Shown piece by piece: positions 12,374-24,366 of a stretch of DNA of 64,000 nt. Source of the DNA: Hymenochaete sp. R1 (taxonomy: Eukaryota; Basidiomycota; Agaricomycetes; Hymenochaetales; Hymenochaetaceae); NCBI GenBank assembly GCA_019400425.1, contig JAFREE010000073.1, positions 1-64,000 on the forward strand, given 5' to 3'. Numbering within the stretch: the first letter of the stretch is position 1; every line of letters starts with the position of its first letter. The notes under the pieces are model-generated. The model saw nothing but the letters and a program-made list of their open reading frames with translations. It was not told where the DNA came from and did not search any database. The translations under genes and the position numbers were made by a program.

Positions 12374-15300
12374 CTACTCTGCGCCCGCAGGACATCCAGC
12401 ACACGTTCCCTCCACGCATCCCCAGCAACTCGCAACACCCACCCCAAACGTCCTCAACACAAGCCCCACAACGCTTACAACACCTTCTCCAAGCACGAAT
12501 CCACTTGCAATGACAATGAGTTTGATATCGCTCGCGCCTGAACTTTGGGTACCACGTTCACGATTCTGTACCCCCACACGAGAAGCAAGTCGGCGGTGAT
12601 ACCACAGAGACAGGATCCCGCCGAGGAGACGGGCAATGCTAAAGGCCGGGGTATTGAGAAAACCAATGGCGAAGGCGACGCCGGAGGGAAGGTATCGGGT
12701 ATAACGAGCCCAACGAGAGGTTGATTGCGAAGTCCGAGAATAGGTTTTGAGAAAAGAAATAAAACCGAAGAAGAGAGCGAAAACTAGCATGAACGAGCCA
12801 CTTTGTTCAGGAAGATGGCCGCTTCCTACACAAGTTCAATTTCTTTTTTGTTAGAAAAAAATACACAGCAGAGAATGTGAAGAAGTGCTTACGTAATAGT
12901 CTGGCCAAACTCAACCACACATACGCCGTTGGTGCGGGGAACGTAGGTCCTGGGATTGGGTATGCGCGGGTGTACAGGTTATAGGCTGTCGCAGTTACCA
13001 CGATGCTTACGCTTGAGCCGATCAGCTGTCCGTAGAACTGTGCTCGTGGCGAGGCTCGCAGCAGGTGGCCCGTCTTGAGATCTTGCATGAGATCGCCGGC
13101 CCTATGAGAAAACAAAAGAGGTGTCCAGACAACACCGGGATTTCGGTCGTCAGTTTTGGTAGCGGTTCATTTCGGTAATAGATGGGGGGCGAAGGCCTGG
13201 GGCGGATTGGGATAGCAAACGAAACACCTGGAATAGAGGGGGACCGAGTTGTTCGCATGAAAGGAACGGAAGATGGATGAAGGGCGCTTGAATCAAAAGG
13301 ATGGAGATGAAGCGATGGATGAGATAAAGATGAAACTATGCAATGTGGCGGAACGAGGTAGGAAATGAAAAGGGTCACGACTTTTCATTTCCACTTCCCT
13401 TAACCCATAACGGGTCGAAGAAGTTGTACAGAATGACACGCGGGCCAAACGAAGCACATATGCAACATCGAGGAGCAAACGTGCGAAAGTCGAGTATACG
13501 ATTGAAGAAGAGATGAAGGGAAAATATGAATCGCGCCCAAAAGAGGCGGAAAGGAAACGAACGCGAATGAAATTAAAGGCAGAAACTGAAGACAAGAACT
13601 CCAAATGATACCAAAAGCAGAAACGGAAACTAGGGGACTTACTGCTGAGCCCCGGCCTCAGCGACTCCGCCGGCGATGATGTTGGCCACCACGTTCCCCG
13701 GCTGGATGAACGCAAATAGAAGCTGGCTAATTTTGCCAAGCCCGCTGACGGGGTTCAGGTCTGTTTCTCCTAATGCGCGTACTCTACAAAGAGGAATGAA
13801 AAAGAAGGAATAAATCAAACAAATCAGCAGCCAGGAAGAGACTTTGTCACGCACCCCAACAAACTGAGAACACCGCCAAAGAGAAAGCCGACGACTGTCG
13901 CCCACGGTTTGATACCCTCATGTCCAAAGACAGCCCATACGAGAACCGTCCCGAGCACGATCGAGCCCGCGAGTCCGCTCAGCACCCATTTTGCCGGGAC
14001 GAGCCGATCAGGCGTCTCTGTTTCTCCACTTCCTTCTTCTCCTTCTCCGTCAGTGTCCCTCAATTCGTCCGACATGTCGGTAGGACGGTCAGGATCATAC
14101 TCATGTAAACGCCGCCGATTCTCGTCTGTTTCGGGTGCGATGAACGCTGGGGTGAGGGGTGTCCGAGGAAGCCGTATAGCGCCGAATCTACCAGCGCCGT
14201 TGCCGCCAAAAGCGGCCTTGTTCTTCTCCCTGAAGACTTCTAACGATTTTGACATGAATTCACGTATAATGGGCAACAAGGAAACGACACTGTCAGCGAC
14301 CATGATTGCAAGGGCAGTCCAGAGGATCCACCCGCGCGCGCCGGTCGTCATGTCTCCGACGGGCCCCGGAGCCCAACCCTTGTAGTATGAGAGCGGGGAA
14401 AGGACAGCCCAGCCGACGATCATGCCCTGTGAACATCCGTAGTCGCACGTTCATGACCACACAGGTGAGAAAAAAGAAAATAGGCACAAAAATGTATTAG
14501 GAAACGTACTAGATTCATGCTCAAGGCGGTGGGGAACCCCATGATGACACCTTGGCCGACGTACGACAAACTCGGAGTGAAGGTCCATAACCAGTTTTTA
14601 GCCAGCGGCGCACCAAACAGTGGAATTGCAAAGATGACCGGAAAGAAGTACGCAAGGAGCTACGAGAAACCTTAAGTACAACACATAATGTTGGTCCAGA
14701 ATATCATATCAGGGAAAAAGGAAAGACAGGAAGGACGCACCGTCATGGTCGCTGAAGCCATGAAACTCCATCCTAGCGCGGCCCACCCTTCTTGCTTCAC
14801 CATTTTACGCTCTTCCTCTTCTCTCTGCCTCTCTATCGCCTCTCCTTCCACCTCTTCCTCTGAGAACCTTCGTCCATCTTGTTCTTGGCTGCCTTCTGTT
14901 AGCCCCTCCAGACCATCGGAGTCTCGTAACGCTCGATACCCCCTCCTACGCCGGATTGTCTCCGGTTCCGTTCCTAAGCCCGATCCGGGAGGAGGTACAT
15001 TGTGCAGGACAGAGATGAGCTGCGCAGTTGCCGTGCCGGATGGAAACGCCAACTGCTCGTCGATGATCTAACACAAGTTCAATCCTTCCATTTATCTTAT
15101 TCCTTCACACATCACGAAACAACGACGATTTCGAATATGTAGCGACGTACCACTTGCTTTCGGATGGGCGGCGAAAGGAACACGCTTGAATGAACCCATC
15201 AGCGCATTCCCTTTCGAAAGCTCGAAGACAGAATATTCAGAGTACTCACCCAAAGAACGCAACCGCGCATCCCCACAATACGCCTCTCCCCCAACTCAGT

Positions 15301-16221
15301 ACTACCGGCTCCGACCCATCCAACACAGGGTCAAGCACCGCCAACGCAGGTAAGATACCCACGTAGCCCGCCGCAAGCGGCATGGTGCCCGTTGCCGTCG
15401 CCGTCGTTTGTAGGACCACGTTCTCTTGTGGTGTGAGCGGCGTGAACGTCCACCTCCACAATCGTGCACCTCTTGAAGAAATGGAGTGGGGACGCGATGT
15501 GGAGGAGGAAATAGGAAGAGGAAGGAGTCGGGAGAGGAGGAAGCCGAGAAGGGCAGATTGGAGGGACATCCTGTTTTTTTTTTGTATGAATGGAATATGA
15601 CATTATATGTCAGTGCCATTGGTTTTTTTCATGAGTGAAAGGTGCATCAATTGATAGTAGAATGGACGAACATGCTTATCCAACCCGTCTGCAGCCCAAA
15701 ATATAGATTTGTAAAGCAGAGGAGACAGCCTATCGCAAGACCGAGAAGGACGGAACGGGCCTGCAATTGAAGTTGATATACACGACGACGACGCCGACGA
15801 CAAAGACGTTTAGCTCTCTCTAAACTTCATACCGAAGAAATCACGCATACCGTAAACTCGCTCTTCTCGCTGTCAGGCTCATCCTGATCAACCGCGTCTC
15901 CTCCCCGCTCGCCGAGTCGTGCCTCCGAATCCGAGTCCAAATCGTCATTGCCCTGAAGCTGGTACCCACTCTCCGGTGTGAGCAGCCTTTATAACGAGTC
16001 CAACCGTAACCCATTACGTCCCGTTGAGTCACAAGTGGATATGTAACAGTCCAAAGCGTCGATATAGACAGAGCACCAGTTCCCACCCCCCGGTACGATA
16101 CGATATGGCAAACGCAATCACAAATCGAATTGAACATTCAAACCATCAGGAACTCAAAGACAACAGCAAGAAGCCCAATCGAGAGAACATACCTCGTCAA
16201 CTTATAGAACACGCCCGCCAT
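12374..16221 (-). CDS. OPT-family oligopeptide/metal-chelate transporter
   Basis: Eleven exons on the minus strand: 16193-16221, 15851-15986, 15672-15760, 15250-15570, 15151-15184, 14741-15067, 14510-14659, 13855-14426, 13643-13783, 12893-13101 and 12374-12825. The total is 2460 nt in frame, 819 residues. OPT hallmarks include LCFTNLYFGLQTGWISMMS in the first membrane hairpin, IIDEQLAFPSGTATAQLI, SLSYVGQGVIMGFPTALSMN and the last helix VIASGFVLGEGVVSVVGL. These proton-coupled carriers import small peptides, glutathione-like compounds or siderophore/metal complexes across the plasma membrane. The 29-base first exon was placed because it alone gives an ATG with a frame-correct donor. A charged loop (near residues 180-215) and one near residue 380 are acidic and presumably cytosolic. 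Confidence 0.92.
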
Positions 16222-17164
16222 TACCCAGTGCTCACGCTCACGAGTGTAAGTGAGTAAAAGGTGTCGAAGACAGCGTCACACACTGGACACTGGTAGGCGG
16301 CTGCGAAACGCCCAGGCTAAACGCGAAAGGTGCCGGTGACGAGCGGCTCGGACCGTCCGCGCCAGTCGGGGTCGTGATCGGGATGACAGAGCGGAACAGC
16401 CGCTTTACCGGCCCGAGAAAATGCATTACATAATCAACCCTCAACTTACATCGAGCAGTCAAACATCATCAGATACTGGTGGATTCTTGAACGAGTACCA
16501 GTGAGCTCGAGAGCGAGTAAATTTAGAGGACTAGTACTACTAGTACTGTGAGCCGAAGAAAAATCCATCCACGTACCGTACATATACACGTCCTCAGGCG
16601 TTTGACAAAAAAGTTGTAGATAAATAAGAGAGGAAGGGGAAAACTTCAAGTCGAATGGTAGTGCGTGTCGTGTCATATTCATTCAGTTTCAAAGTTAAAA
16701 ACGTACAGCCCAGTCCAAGGCAGAAAAAAAGTTGTTACATGTACGCACCAAAATGCATAAACAAAGTAAGGTCAGTCATCAATCAATACTCGGGAGATGG
16801 GGTCAGTACATTTGTTCGGGTTGAGTCGAGCGATACTAGGATAGGAAGGATAAAGCCACGGGATACTACCGTGAACGTGTGGGTCGTCAGAGGCATAGAC
16901 AAAGGTATGTAAATAAAACAAAATCGTGAAGGTCATGGTCAGTCTCAAAAAAGGGCATCAAAACGGAAAAGGTATGCGAGAACTAGATTGTCAATAAGAA
17001 AATCAGAAACGAAACGAAGTCGAGCCAAGTCAAAGGAAAGAAAATCAAACGCAGAAAAAAAGAGGAATGGAACAAGGACTGACAAACCATATCAAATCGT
17101 CCTTCAGGCCCTTCAGAGCCAAAACGGAACGGAAAGAAACAGAACAGAACAGAAAACACCCCGC
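16222..17164. other. Intergenic region between OPT and BAR-like genes
   Basis: No gene recognised. It should hold the OPT promoter on the left and the 3' UTR of the BAR-like gene on the right. Short frames on both strands lack support. Confidence 0.3.
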
Positions 17165-20100
17165 TCACCGCCTCCCAAAACTCAACTTCCTCGCCCTCGA
17201 AGGTCCCACACCCACGACGTGTCCAATCCCACCCGTCGCGTCCCTCTCAAAGCCCGCCAACCCCATCCCCGTCCCCATCCCTCCTCTTATCCCACCTTCA
17301 GCGCCAGCACCAACGCCGACGCCACCAACGAAAGAAGGCGAAGAAGAGGACGAAGAGGAAGACGAAAACGCCGCAGAGACGGCGGGCATGCTGAGTCTCC
17401 TCATCCACCCGCCTTTGGTCTTCTCTTTCTCTTTCTGGGGGCGGGGGATGACTTGGACGTGTGTGTATGGTTGCTGTTGCTGCTGTTGCTGTTGTGTGGA
17501 CGACGGAGGTCTGACTGAGGACCGTCCGTACTGCGACGCGGAACAGGACTCGCAACCACAGTATGGCGCGTGGTCGTTCATGCCTCCACTGTTACCACCA
17601 CCGTCGCGACCACCAAGATCAACGTCGGACGCAGGCTCGCCGTATTGCGTTTTCGGTCTCGCAGCCGCCCCAGCCCCAGCCCCAGAACCCGCCCCAGCTC
17701 TCAGATCGAGGTTAGTCATGCTATAGCTATGTTGTGCGTGTCCCCTCACAGCCGACGCTTTCCCCCCTCCCCCTCCCCCTCCTTCGTTATGTCCACGCCC
17801 ATTCACCTCACCCGCACCCCGACCAGCACCCCCAAACATCCTCTCCCTCTCCCTCTCCAGCTCCCTCGCCCTCATCTCCACGTCCCTCTCCCGCCTCCTC
17901 AGCGCCTGCGCCGCCTCCCTCCTCTCCAGCTCCTCCAGCTCGTCGAGCCGTCTCCGCCGTCTTTGGATGTCGATCTCTGACGGGGTCGGGCCCGAGTCCA
18001 AGTCTGGGTTCACATGTAGTTGAGGGTGGGAGGACCCGGATGTGAGGCTTGTGCGGGGGGTCGTGGTGGGGCTTGGTGATGTGCGGGATCCTGAGGTGTT
18101 GGGGATATTGGTGGTGGTGGTGGGCGAGCTGGGGGCGGGCGAGCCGTACCTGCTCGCGAGGTCTGCTACTTTATTCGACACGCGCGGGGCGTGGACCTCC
18201 CTATCCCTGTCCCTTTCGCGTGCGTGCTGGTGCGTCGGCGTGGGAGTTTCCTGAAAAAAAAAAGGTAGAAATAAGAATGGGAATAAGGATAAGAATAATG
18301 TAAAAATAAAAGAGTGATAAAAAATCAATCAAGAATTAGAAAAAAAAAACGAATGCATGAGGAAGTGGCTCGAAAAAAGAAAAAAAAAGGCCGAAAGCAC
18401 GAAAAACACGAGAAAAAAGACCCAACTACCAGTACTCACCCCTCGACCCCACTTATCCCTCATACTCGCAACAAGGCTCCCCGTACTCAACCGGCTCTCA
18501 GACCTCTCGACTCCACCCCCACTTGCCCTTCTTTCCTGTCCCTGTCCTTGCCCTTGCCCTTGTCCTTGACCGAGTTCACCCATCCCCACACCCACGCCCG
18601 TTTGCCAGCTATCCCGTCTCCTGTGCCCCACCGACGCAGACGCAGAGGCTGACGCTGAGGTGGCAGAAGGAGATTCGGGAGGTCGGAGGGGTTTGATGGT
18701 GTCTTTGTCTGTGCCGTTGTTGGTTTCGTTGTTAGTGTCGGTGTCGCCGTTACCGTCTCGGTCAGCGCGGTCCCTCAAGTTCGCGTTCGCGTTTGCGTTA
18801 CCGACGACGTGGGGATTTGGATTTGTCGAAGCCTCACCGCCGCCGCCGTCGGTCCGCCCGACGCTCAGGTTCTCGACCGCTTCTGAGGACGCTACCGTTA
18901 ACACGCCCGGCCTTCTCTCCTTCCCTTTCTTATCGTTCTCGTTCGCTCCCTCGCTCATATTCACGTTCTGCCTTTCTTCCCGGTGTTCAATCCCCACCCC
19001 TACCCCTCCCTGCTCTCCTCGCTGCTGTCCCACACCCATCCCAGGCAACGGGAAATGACTCGGCGGACTGGGAAAACTCGACAGACTCTCGATGCTCCTC
19101 ACAGAATCCGCGTGAAACTTCTCCAGCGCAGTCGGGTTCATATTCGGATTCGGGTGGGGGAAGTAGGAGCTCGGTGGGGTTGGGGTTAGGGTTGGCCCGC
19201 CCGCTCGGGTTCGGGTGGGTAGGGACGTCGATGTCGAGGTTGGCGTCCCCCACACCACCCCCACCCCGACTCCTGCTCCTGCCCCTGCCCCGCCTGAAGT
19301 GGGCGGCGTAAGGAGCGGAGTTTGGGGGAACGGCGTCGAGGGGGTCGAGGAAGGGGGGTAAGGAGATCTAGAGTCAGAGGTAGAGGTGGAAGAAGAGGCG
19401 CTCGGGGCGGGGGTCATGTACCCTGGGTATTGGGCCGTCGTCGGGGTTGGGGTCGGGGTCGGTCCGCTCTGACTCTGACTCTGGTTCTGACTCTGGTTTT
19501 GGTTCTGAGAACCGGACACCCTCACGCCCATCTCGTCCACCCTCGTCCCTCCCCTCCCTTCTCCCTCTCCATCTCCCATCCCTAACCCAATCCCCGCCGC
19601 TGCAGGAACCGAAACCGGACTCGGACCCGAACCCGGAATCGGCAACCCCCACCCCCCCTCCAAATACGCCCTACACTCCCCAATCCGCCCAATCACCCCC
19701 GCACACCCGCGCACCGCCCCCGTCGCGCGCGCCCACTCTGCGTCTGCGGTGCGCGCGATGGAGAGGGCGACGGCTGTGAGGGCCGTCGTGTGGGATTGGG
19801 TCGTAGAGAGGGTGTGTGCGCTGCGGGATACCGAGCGAGCGAGTGAATACGTTAGATTTTATTTGGCGTTGGCGTGAGTGTGGGTGTATGGTGTATGATG
19901 GGGGGAGAGGGAGAGGGAGAAAAGACGTACTGTTTCTCTTCTGCCATTTCGGGGCCTACGGCGCTGAGGAGCTCGAGGTAGCGCGTGTGTGCTTCTGCGG
20001 CGCCGAGGTCCTTCTTCTTGGCTCTCTTCTCGAACAGGTCGCCTGTTCTCGCATGCATTGTACGTGTAGAAGATCGGGGAATACACAAAGAATAACGGTA

Positions 20101-20887
20101 TGTAGATGGGGAATATGGTCGAGGATGGTATGAGTGTATGTGTATGGAGATGTACGAGAGTTATGAGTTTGGGGGGGACGGACCTGCGTGCTTTATCTTC
20201 GTATTCGCCGATGCAACCTTGGAATCATGCACCTTTTCGTCTTTCTGAACGGTCCACCGCGAATATTAATGCAAACACCCAGTTCCAAGACCATCCCCCA
20301 TCAAGCCAGTTTCGCAATACCGCAAAAGTGATAGGGAACCAAAGAGAACAGAGAGCGCGTTCATTCGAGATAAGGGGGACAGAGACAGTCATGGTACAGC
20401 AGAGAGACTCACGGAAAGTTTCTTGAACCATTTCTTGAGGTCGCTGCTCGCCGACTCGCATTCCTTGTCTGCCACTTTTACGAACTTGGCGTCCACGTCT
20501 GCGAGGGCGTCGATGAGGGAGGCGGAGGCGAGGAGTGCGTCTCCTGTTCAAGTTAACGGCGAGAAACCAAGGCAAAGAGTGTGAATCCAGTTAGCAATTT
20601 CACAGTCAACATGATTGCATGATTAGCATATAGGCCTAAGATGGCTGGAAGTAGAACTTACCAGCCAAATGAAAGGTAGAGTTGGCATTGGCTGTCTCTC
20701 GCAAGGCCTTTGCGAGTTTCTTCTGTATGTGAGCGAGGGAGTCTGCTGCGTGGCAGTAGTCGTTGAATAGGTTCACGATGGACTCGAGGGACTTGCAGGA
20801 TTTGTGTATTTCTGCACGGTCGAGGAGGGGTAGAGTGGGTTGTTGCATTGGGAGATGTGCCCGGGGTGAGTTGGGTATGGAAGTCAT
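17165..20887 (-). CDS. BAR-like domain protein with long disordered tail (possibly IVY1-like)
   Basis: Six exons on the minus strand: 20662-20887, 20413-20543, 20184-20244, 19931-20042, 18440-19820 and 17165-18250. The total is 2997 nt in frame, 998 residues. Residues 1 to about 240 form an all-helical conserved region (for example SIVNLFNDYCHAADSLAHI and DVDAKFVKVADKECESAS) with the heptad look of an arfaptin/I-BAR fold. Such proteins bind curved, phosphoinositide-rich membranes; yeast Ivy1 at the vacuole is one candidate relative. The remaining 750 residues are low-complexity S/P/T/G/N/Q. They contain one R/E-rich coiled coil (about 715-765, RRRRRLDELEELERREAAQ), a polyglutamine run and a serine run before the end. 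The assignment to BAR is by pattern only. Confidence 0.72.
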
Positions 20888-21255
20888 GGGTATGGGTATA
20901 TCATATCATGGTGGGAGGAGGAGTGTATAGGGGTTATCAGTTCAGTTTATTCTTTTGATCATATCATATCTATCAATTCTATTCAGCGTTTATTTACTAC
21001 TATTCGTCTTTTTATTATATTACAGAAAAATAAATAATATTATCAGAAAATAGAATAAATAAAATAATAATAATAACAATAATGGTAATGGTAGTCGTCG
21101 TCGTCGTCGTCGTGAATTCCCGCGAGTACTAGTGAGTGAGTTGCAGTTTGGAAGTGGCTCAGTGGATTCGTAACGTCTCTTGTCACCGTTCCTCCATCTC
21201 CGTCCCGCTCCTCCCATCGCATGTCCTCCTTCCTCTCTCTTCATCCTCAACAAAA
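20888..21255. other. Short divergent promoter with simple repeats
   Basis: The 368-base gap between the divergent BAR-like and Med19 genes must carry both promoters. It is AT-rich, with a TAA-type tract near 21060-21080 and a (GTC)n triplet repeat at about 21092-21113. The part close to the Med19 start is pyrimidine-rich. Confidence 0.45.
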
Positions 21256-23290
21256 ATGACTCTCCCTCCCTCCTCATCATCCTCAGCAGCAACGGCAGCT
21301 TCATTATCATCACCAACAGCAGCGACGACGACGGCGCAAAGTATTTCAAATCCACGCGTGAACGCGCAAGCTGGGCCTTCGTCGCAACCTCTCATCCCTC
21401 CCATCTACCTCCCTCCACAAGGTATTTTTTCTCCTACCCATACCCAATCTCTCCTCTACCCGCCTTTTAACCGTATGTACAGGCTCTCCTCGCCGAAAAC
21501 GCCCACTCGACAGCACCCAGGATCTGATCACCCGCTTCCAACTCCTCCCCATCTACGACAAATACGTTCGTCCTCACACCCACCCTTCCTCTCCCGACCA
21601 CGACCCAACAAAAACCGAGCCCCAATCCACCTTCAACGCCTCTGCTTCGACCCCGGCTCCCGCTCAGACACCTCGCACACCCGGTCCCGGTCCTGCTGCG
21701 GGATTTTCGTTCGGAAATGTGGCGAATGCGCCGACGCCGACATCGGGTGGGGTGGACAAAGGGAAAGGGAAGGAGGTCGTCACGCCTGGTTCTGGGATGA
21801 ACGCGCCTACGCCTGGGGCGGCTGCTGCTGTAGATGACGGAGACGACGGAGAAGAAGATGTAGGAACGGGCAAGGGCGAGAAGAAACAAAAGAATAGCTA
21901 CAGAAGTTTGATCAAGGGTATACCGGGTACGTCCGTCTCCTATTTCTTCGGTTTCTTTATTTTCCCTTTCATATCTGGTCTCATTTCATCCTTGTCATCG
22001 ACGTCATGCCTCTTTTTTCTCTTTTCTCGGCCGTGCGGTTGGTAATGGATGTTGGCCTCAACTTCAACAGGGAAACACTCGATGCGGAAGGACGACTACT
22101 TACAGACCATGATGTTGGTCCCTCCGAAACAAAAGATAACGATTCAGAAATTCGACACTCGCACTCAACGAGAGGCGTTCTCTGTCAGCTTGGAGGGTCT
22201 TAAAGCGGTGCGTTTTGCGTTTAAGCTGTATTCGCCTTTGTTTTCTGCAACATCTATGTTGACGTTTTGTGTTTTTTTTTTTTCGTGCTGGTTAGTGGAA
22301 CATCAACACACTCGTTGCAGAATCCCCACAAGCTCGTGAAGACAGAAAACGTCGGGTGCGTACCTTTCCCATACAGATCCGTACCAACTCAACACAAATA
22401 TTCACTCTCCCAATCTTCTCATATTTGCATCATCGTCATCAACCCCCCAAAAAAATCCTGCCTTGCCTAAACAGAAAGAACTCAAGAAACTCGCAAAAGC
22501 TCAAGGACAGGGCATCCAACCTGGCACCACCACCTCTACGACAAACACAGGCACGAACGCACCCACACCCATCACATCCTCACACACGCCCGGTCCGAGC
22601 CACCAAGGCCAAGGACCGAACGCGGGCGCTACTAATAATGCCCGTCAAGCGCAAGCACAACCGCAAACTCCAGCTTCTCTCGGCGTCGGCACGCCTCGGC
22701 CTATCGGGCCTGGACCGGGACCGGGACCTCCTAACGCTGCGTTGGCGAGTGGGGTGGGACTTCCGCAGACGCAGAGGACGGGGACGCCTGTTCCGAGGCC
22801 GGGGAGTCGAGCGAAGAAGAGGGAGAGGGAGGATTCGAGCGGGGGTGGGGGTGGGGTGGTTAATGGTTTGGTTGGTGGTGGTAATGGAGGAGTTGGAGGG
22901 ATGGGACAAGGAGGGAGCTTGAAGAGGAGCGCGAACGCGATGTCGAACGCGACCCAGAGCCCGAACTCGAACTCGAATGTGATGGGGAAGGGAGGTGGGG
23001 GTGGAGGGGGTGTGCCGAGGCCTTCGAAGAGGGCACGTACTGTACGTTCCATTTTCTCTATTTCCCATCTCCCCATCCCACGTTCTCTCTTCGATTAACA
23101 TTCCCAACACTCACTCACCTCTAATCTAACACATCACCCCACCATACCGTTTTCCTCCACTCACTCACTCACGTCCCCCTGTCATCTCCATCATCTACGA
23201 AAACAGGACGGCACAGCGAACGTGAACGTGAACGGCCTCCCGCCTTCGATGGCCCAGCAGCAGGGGTTACCCACACCGCAGGGCGTTTGA
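21256..23290 (+). CDS. MED19: Mediator complex subunit 19 (Rox3)
   Basis: Six exons: 21256-21421, 21483-21926, 22071-22207, 22296-22355, 22475-23041 and 23207-23290 (1458 nt, 485 residues). Two conserved blocks define fungal Med19/Rox3. The first is DLITRFQLLPIYDKYVRP, after the first intron. The second begins YRSLIKGIPGKHSMRKDDY and runs through VPPKQKITIQKFDTRTQREA to EGLKAWNINTLVAESPQARE. Between and after them lie P/S/G/N-rich disordered segments with several K/R patches such as GSRAKKRERED and PRPSKRAR. The protein sits in the Mediator head module and links DNA-bound regulators to RNA polymerase II in the nucleus. The disordered tail is long for the family. Confidence 0.9.
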
Positions 23291-24366
23291 TCAGGCTTCG
23301 CTTTGCTTTTTTGGGGGTGGGGAGAGGGGGGGAGGGCGGCTTATCTTTCTTTTTTTTTCTTTTGCTTGCTTGCGCACATACACACTTACTGTCACCTCGA
23401 CGACCCGAGAATTTATATCGATTTTTTTTTGGAGCGGTACGTGAGTTACATTACGGTACGGCACGGCACGTCGCATCACATCGCGGTGCACTTTTTGCAA
23501 ACTACCCCCACCCCCCCCCCCCCTCTTTCCTACCTACCCCTTTTCGTCCCACGTCGGGAGGCGCGCACGAATGAATGTGACAAGACATCTTAGCACTAGC
23601 ATACAGTAAGAGTAAGAGTAGCGTACCCAGCTACCCAAGTCCGAAAAAAGAAAGAATAAAGTAACATACCAGATTACTCGTGTTATCTTACGCTTCGTAG
23701 CAGTGGGCCTGTGTTCAACATCAAAGAACATTGGGCATTTCGCCATTAGTATCAGTATCAGGATCATGTCTGGGCTCTGGGCATGGAAAGAAAGACTGCT
23801 GGTCTATTCTATACATATGTATTACTGGATGGTGAGGTGTGAATCCGTCGTTTTAGATTGATATTGATGTTACAGGGATATTAAGGGGGTATTACGGGAA
23901 TGTTGATATTGATAATGACATGCATGTGGTAATGGTTTTTTTTGGGATGTCGGTGGCGCTTCAGACTCAGACTCGGACTTGGGCTTGGACTTGGACTTTG
24001 GTGCGCTGGCGTTGCGTTATTATTAATATTGTTTGGTATAGATACGTTCACCTATTATTTTACTATTTATTTTACTATTTTTGTGATCTGGCTCTGAGTC
24101 TGCTTGTTCGTTTGAGCCTTTTTTTTCGTTCGATATTTCTCCGAGAGCCCAAAGCCAGCCAGAGCAGCCAGAGCCCGGTCGTAAGCTTCTAAGCGCGTCT
24201 CGACTCTCTGACTCTCTGACTCGACCCCCTTCCCTAAGCTAAGCCTCATCGCATCGCATCACCCCACATCCTCCCAACCCTCACCCTCACCCTCACCCAT
24301 TCCAAGCTGACAAGAAACACGAGCGCTAAATAATACTTACCAAGTACTCACGCAGCAGCCCCAATC
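23291..24366. other. Intergenic region between Med19 and MetRS genes
   Basis: No gene recognised. It contains a C-run near 23506-23523 and T-rich tracts. The two genes are in tandem, so this holds the Med19 3' UTR and the MetRS promoter. A repeated CTCACC-like tract lies near 24282-24298. Confidence 0.35.

Noticed and set aside
13909..14385. 158-codon plus-strand open frame
   Set aside because: It lies antisense to exon 8 of the OPT transporter and has no motif; a shadow of GC-rich coding DNA.
22580..23110. 176-codon arginine-rich minus-strand frame
   Set aside because: Antisense shadow of the low-complexity tail of Med19.
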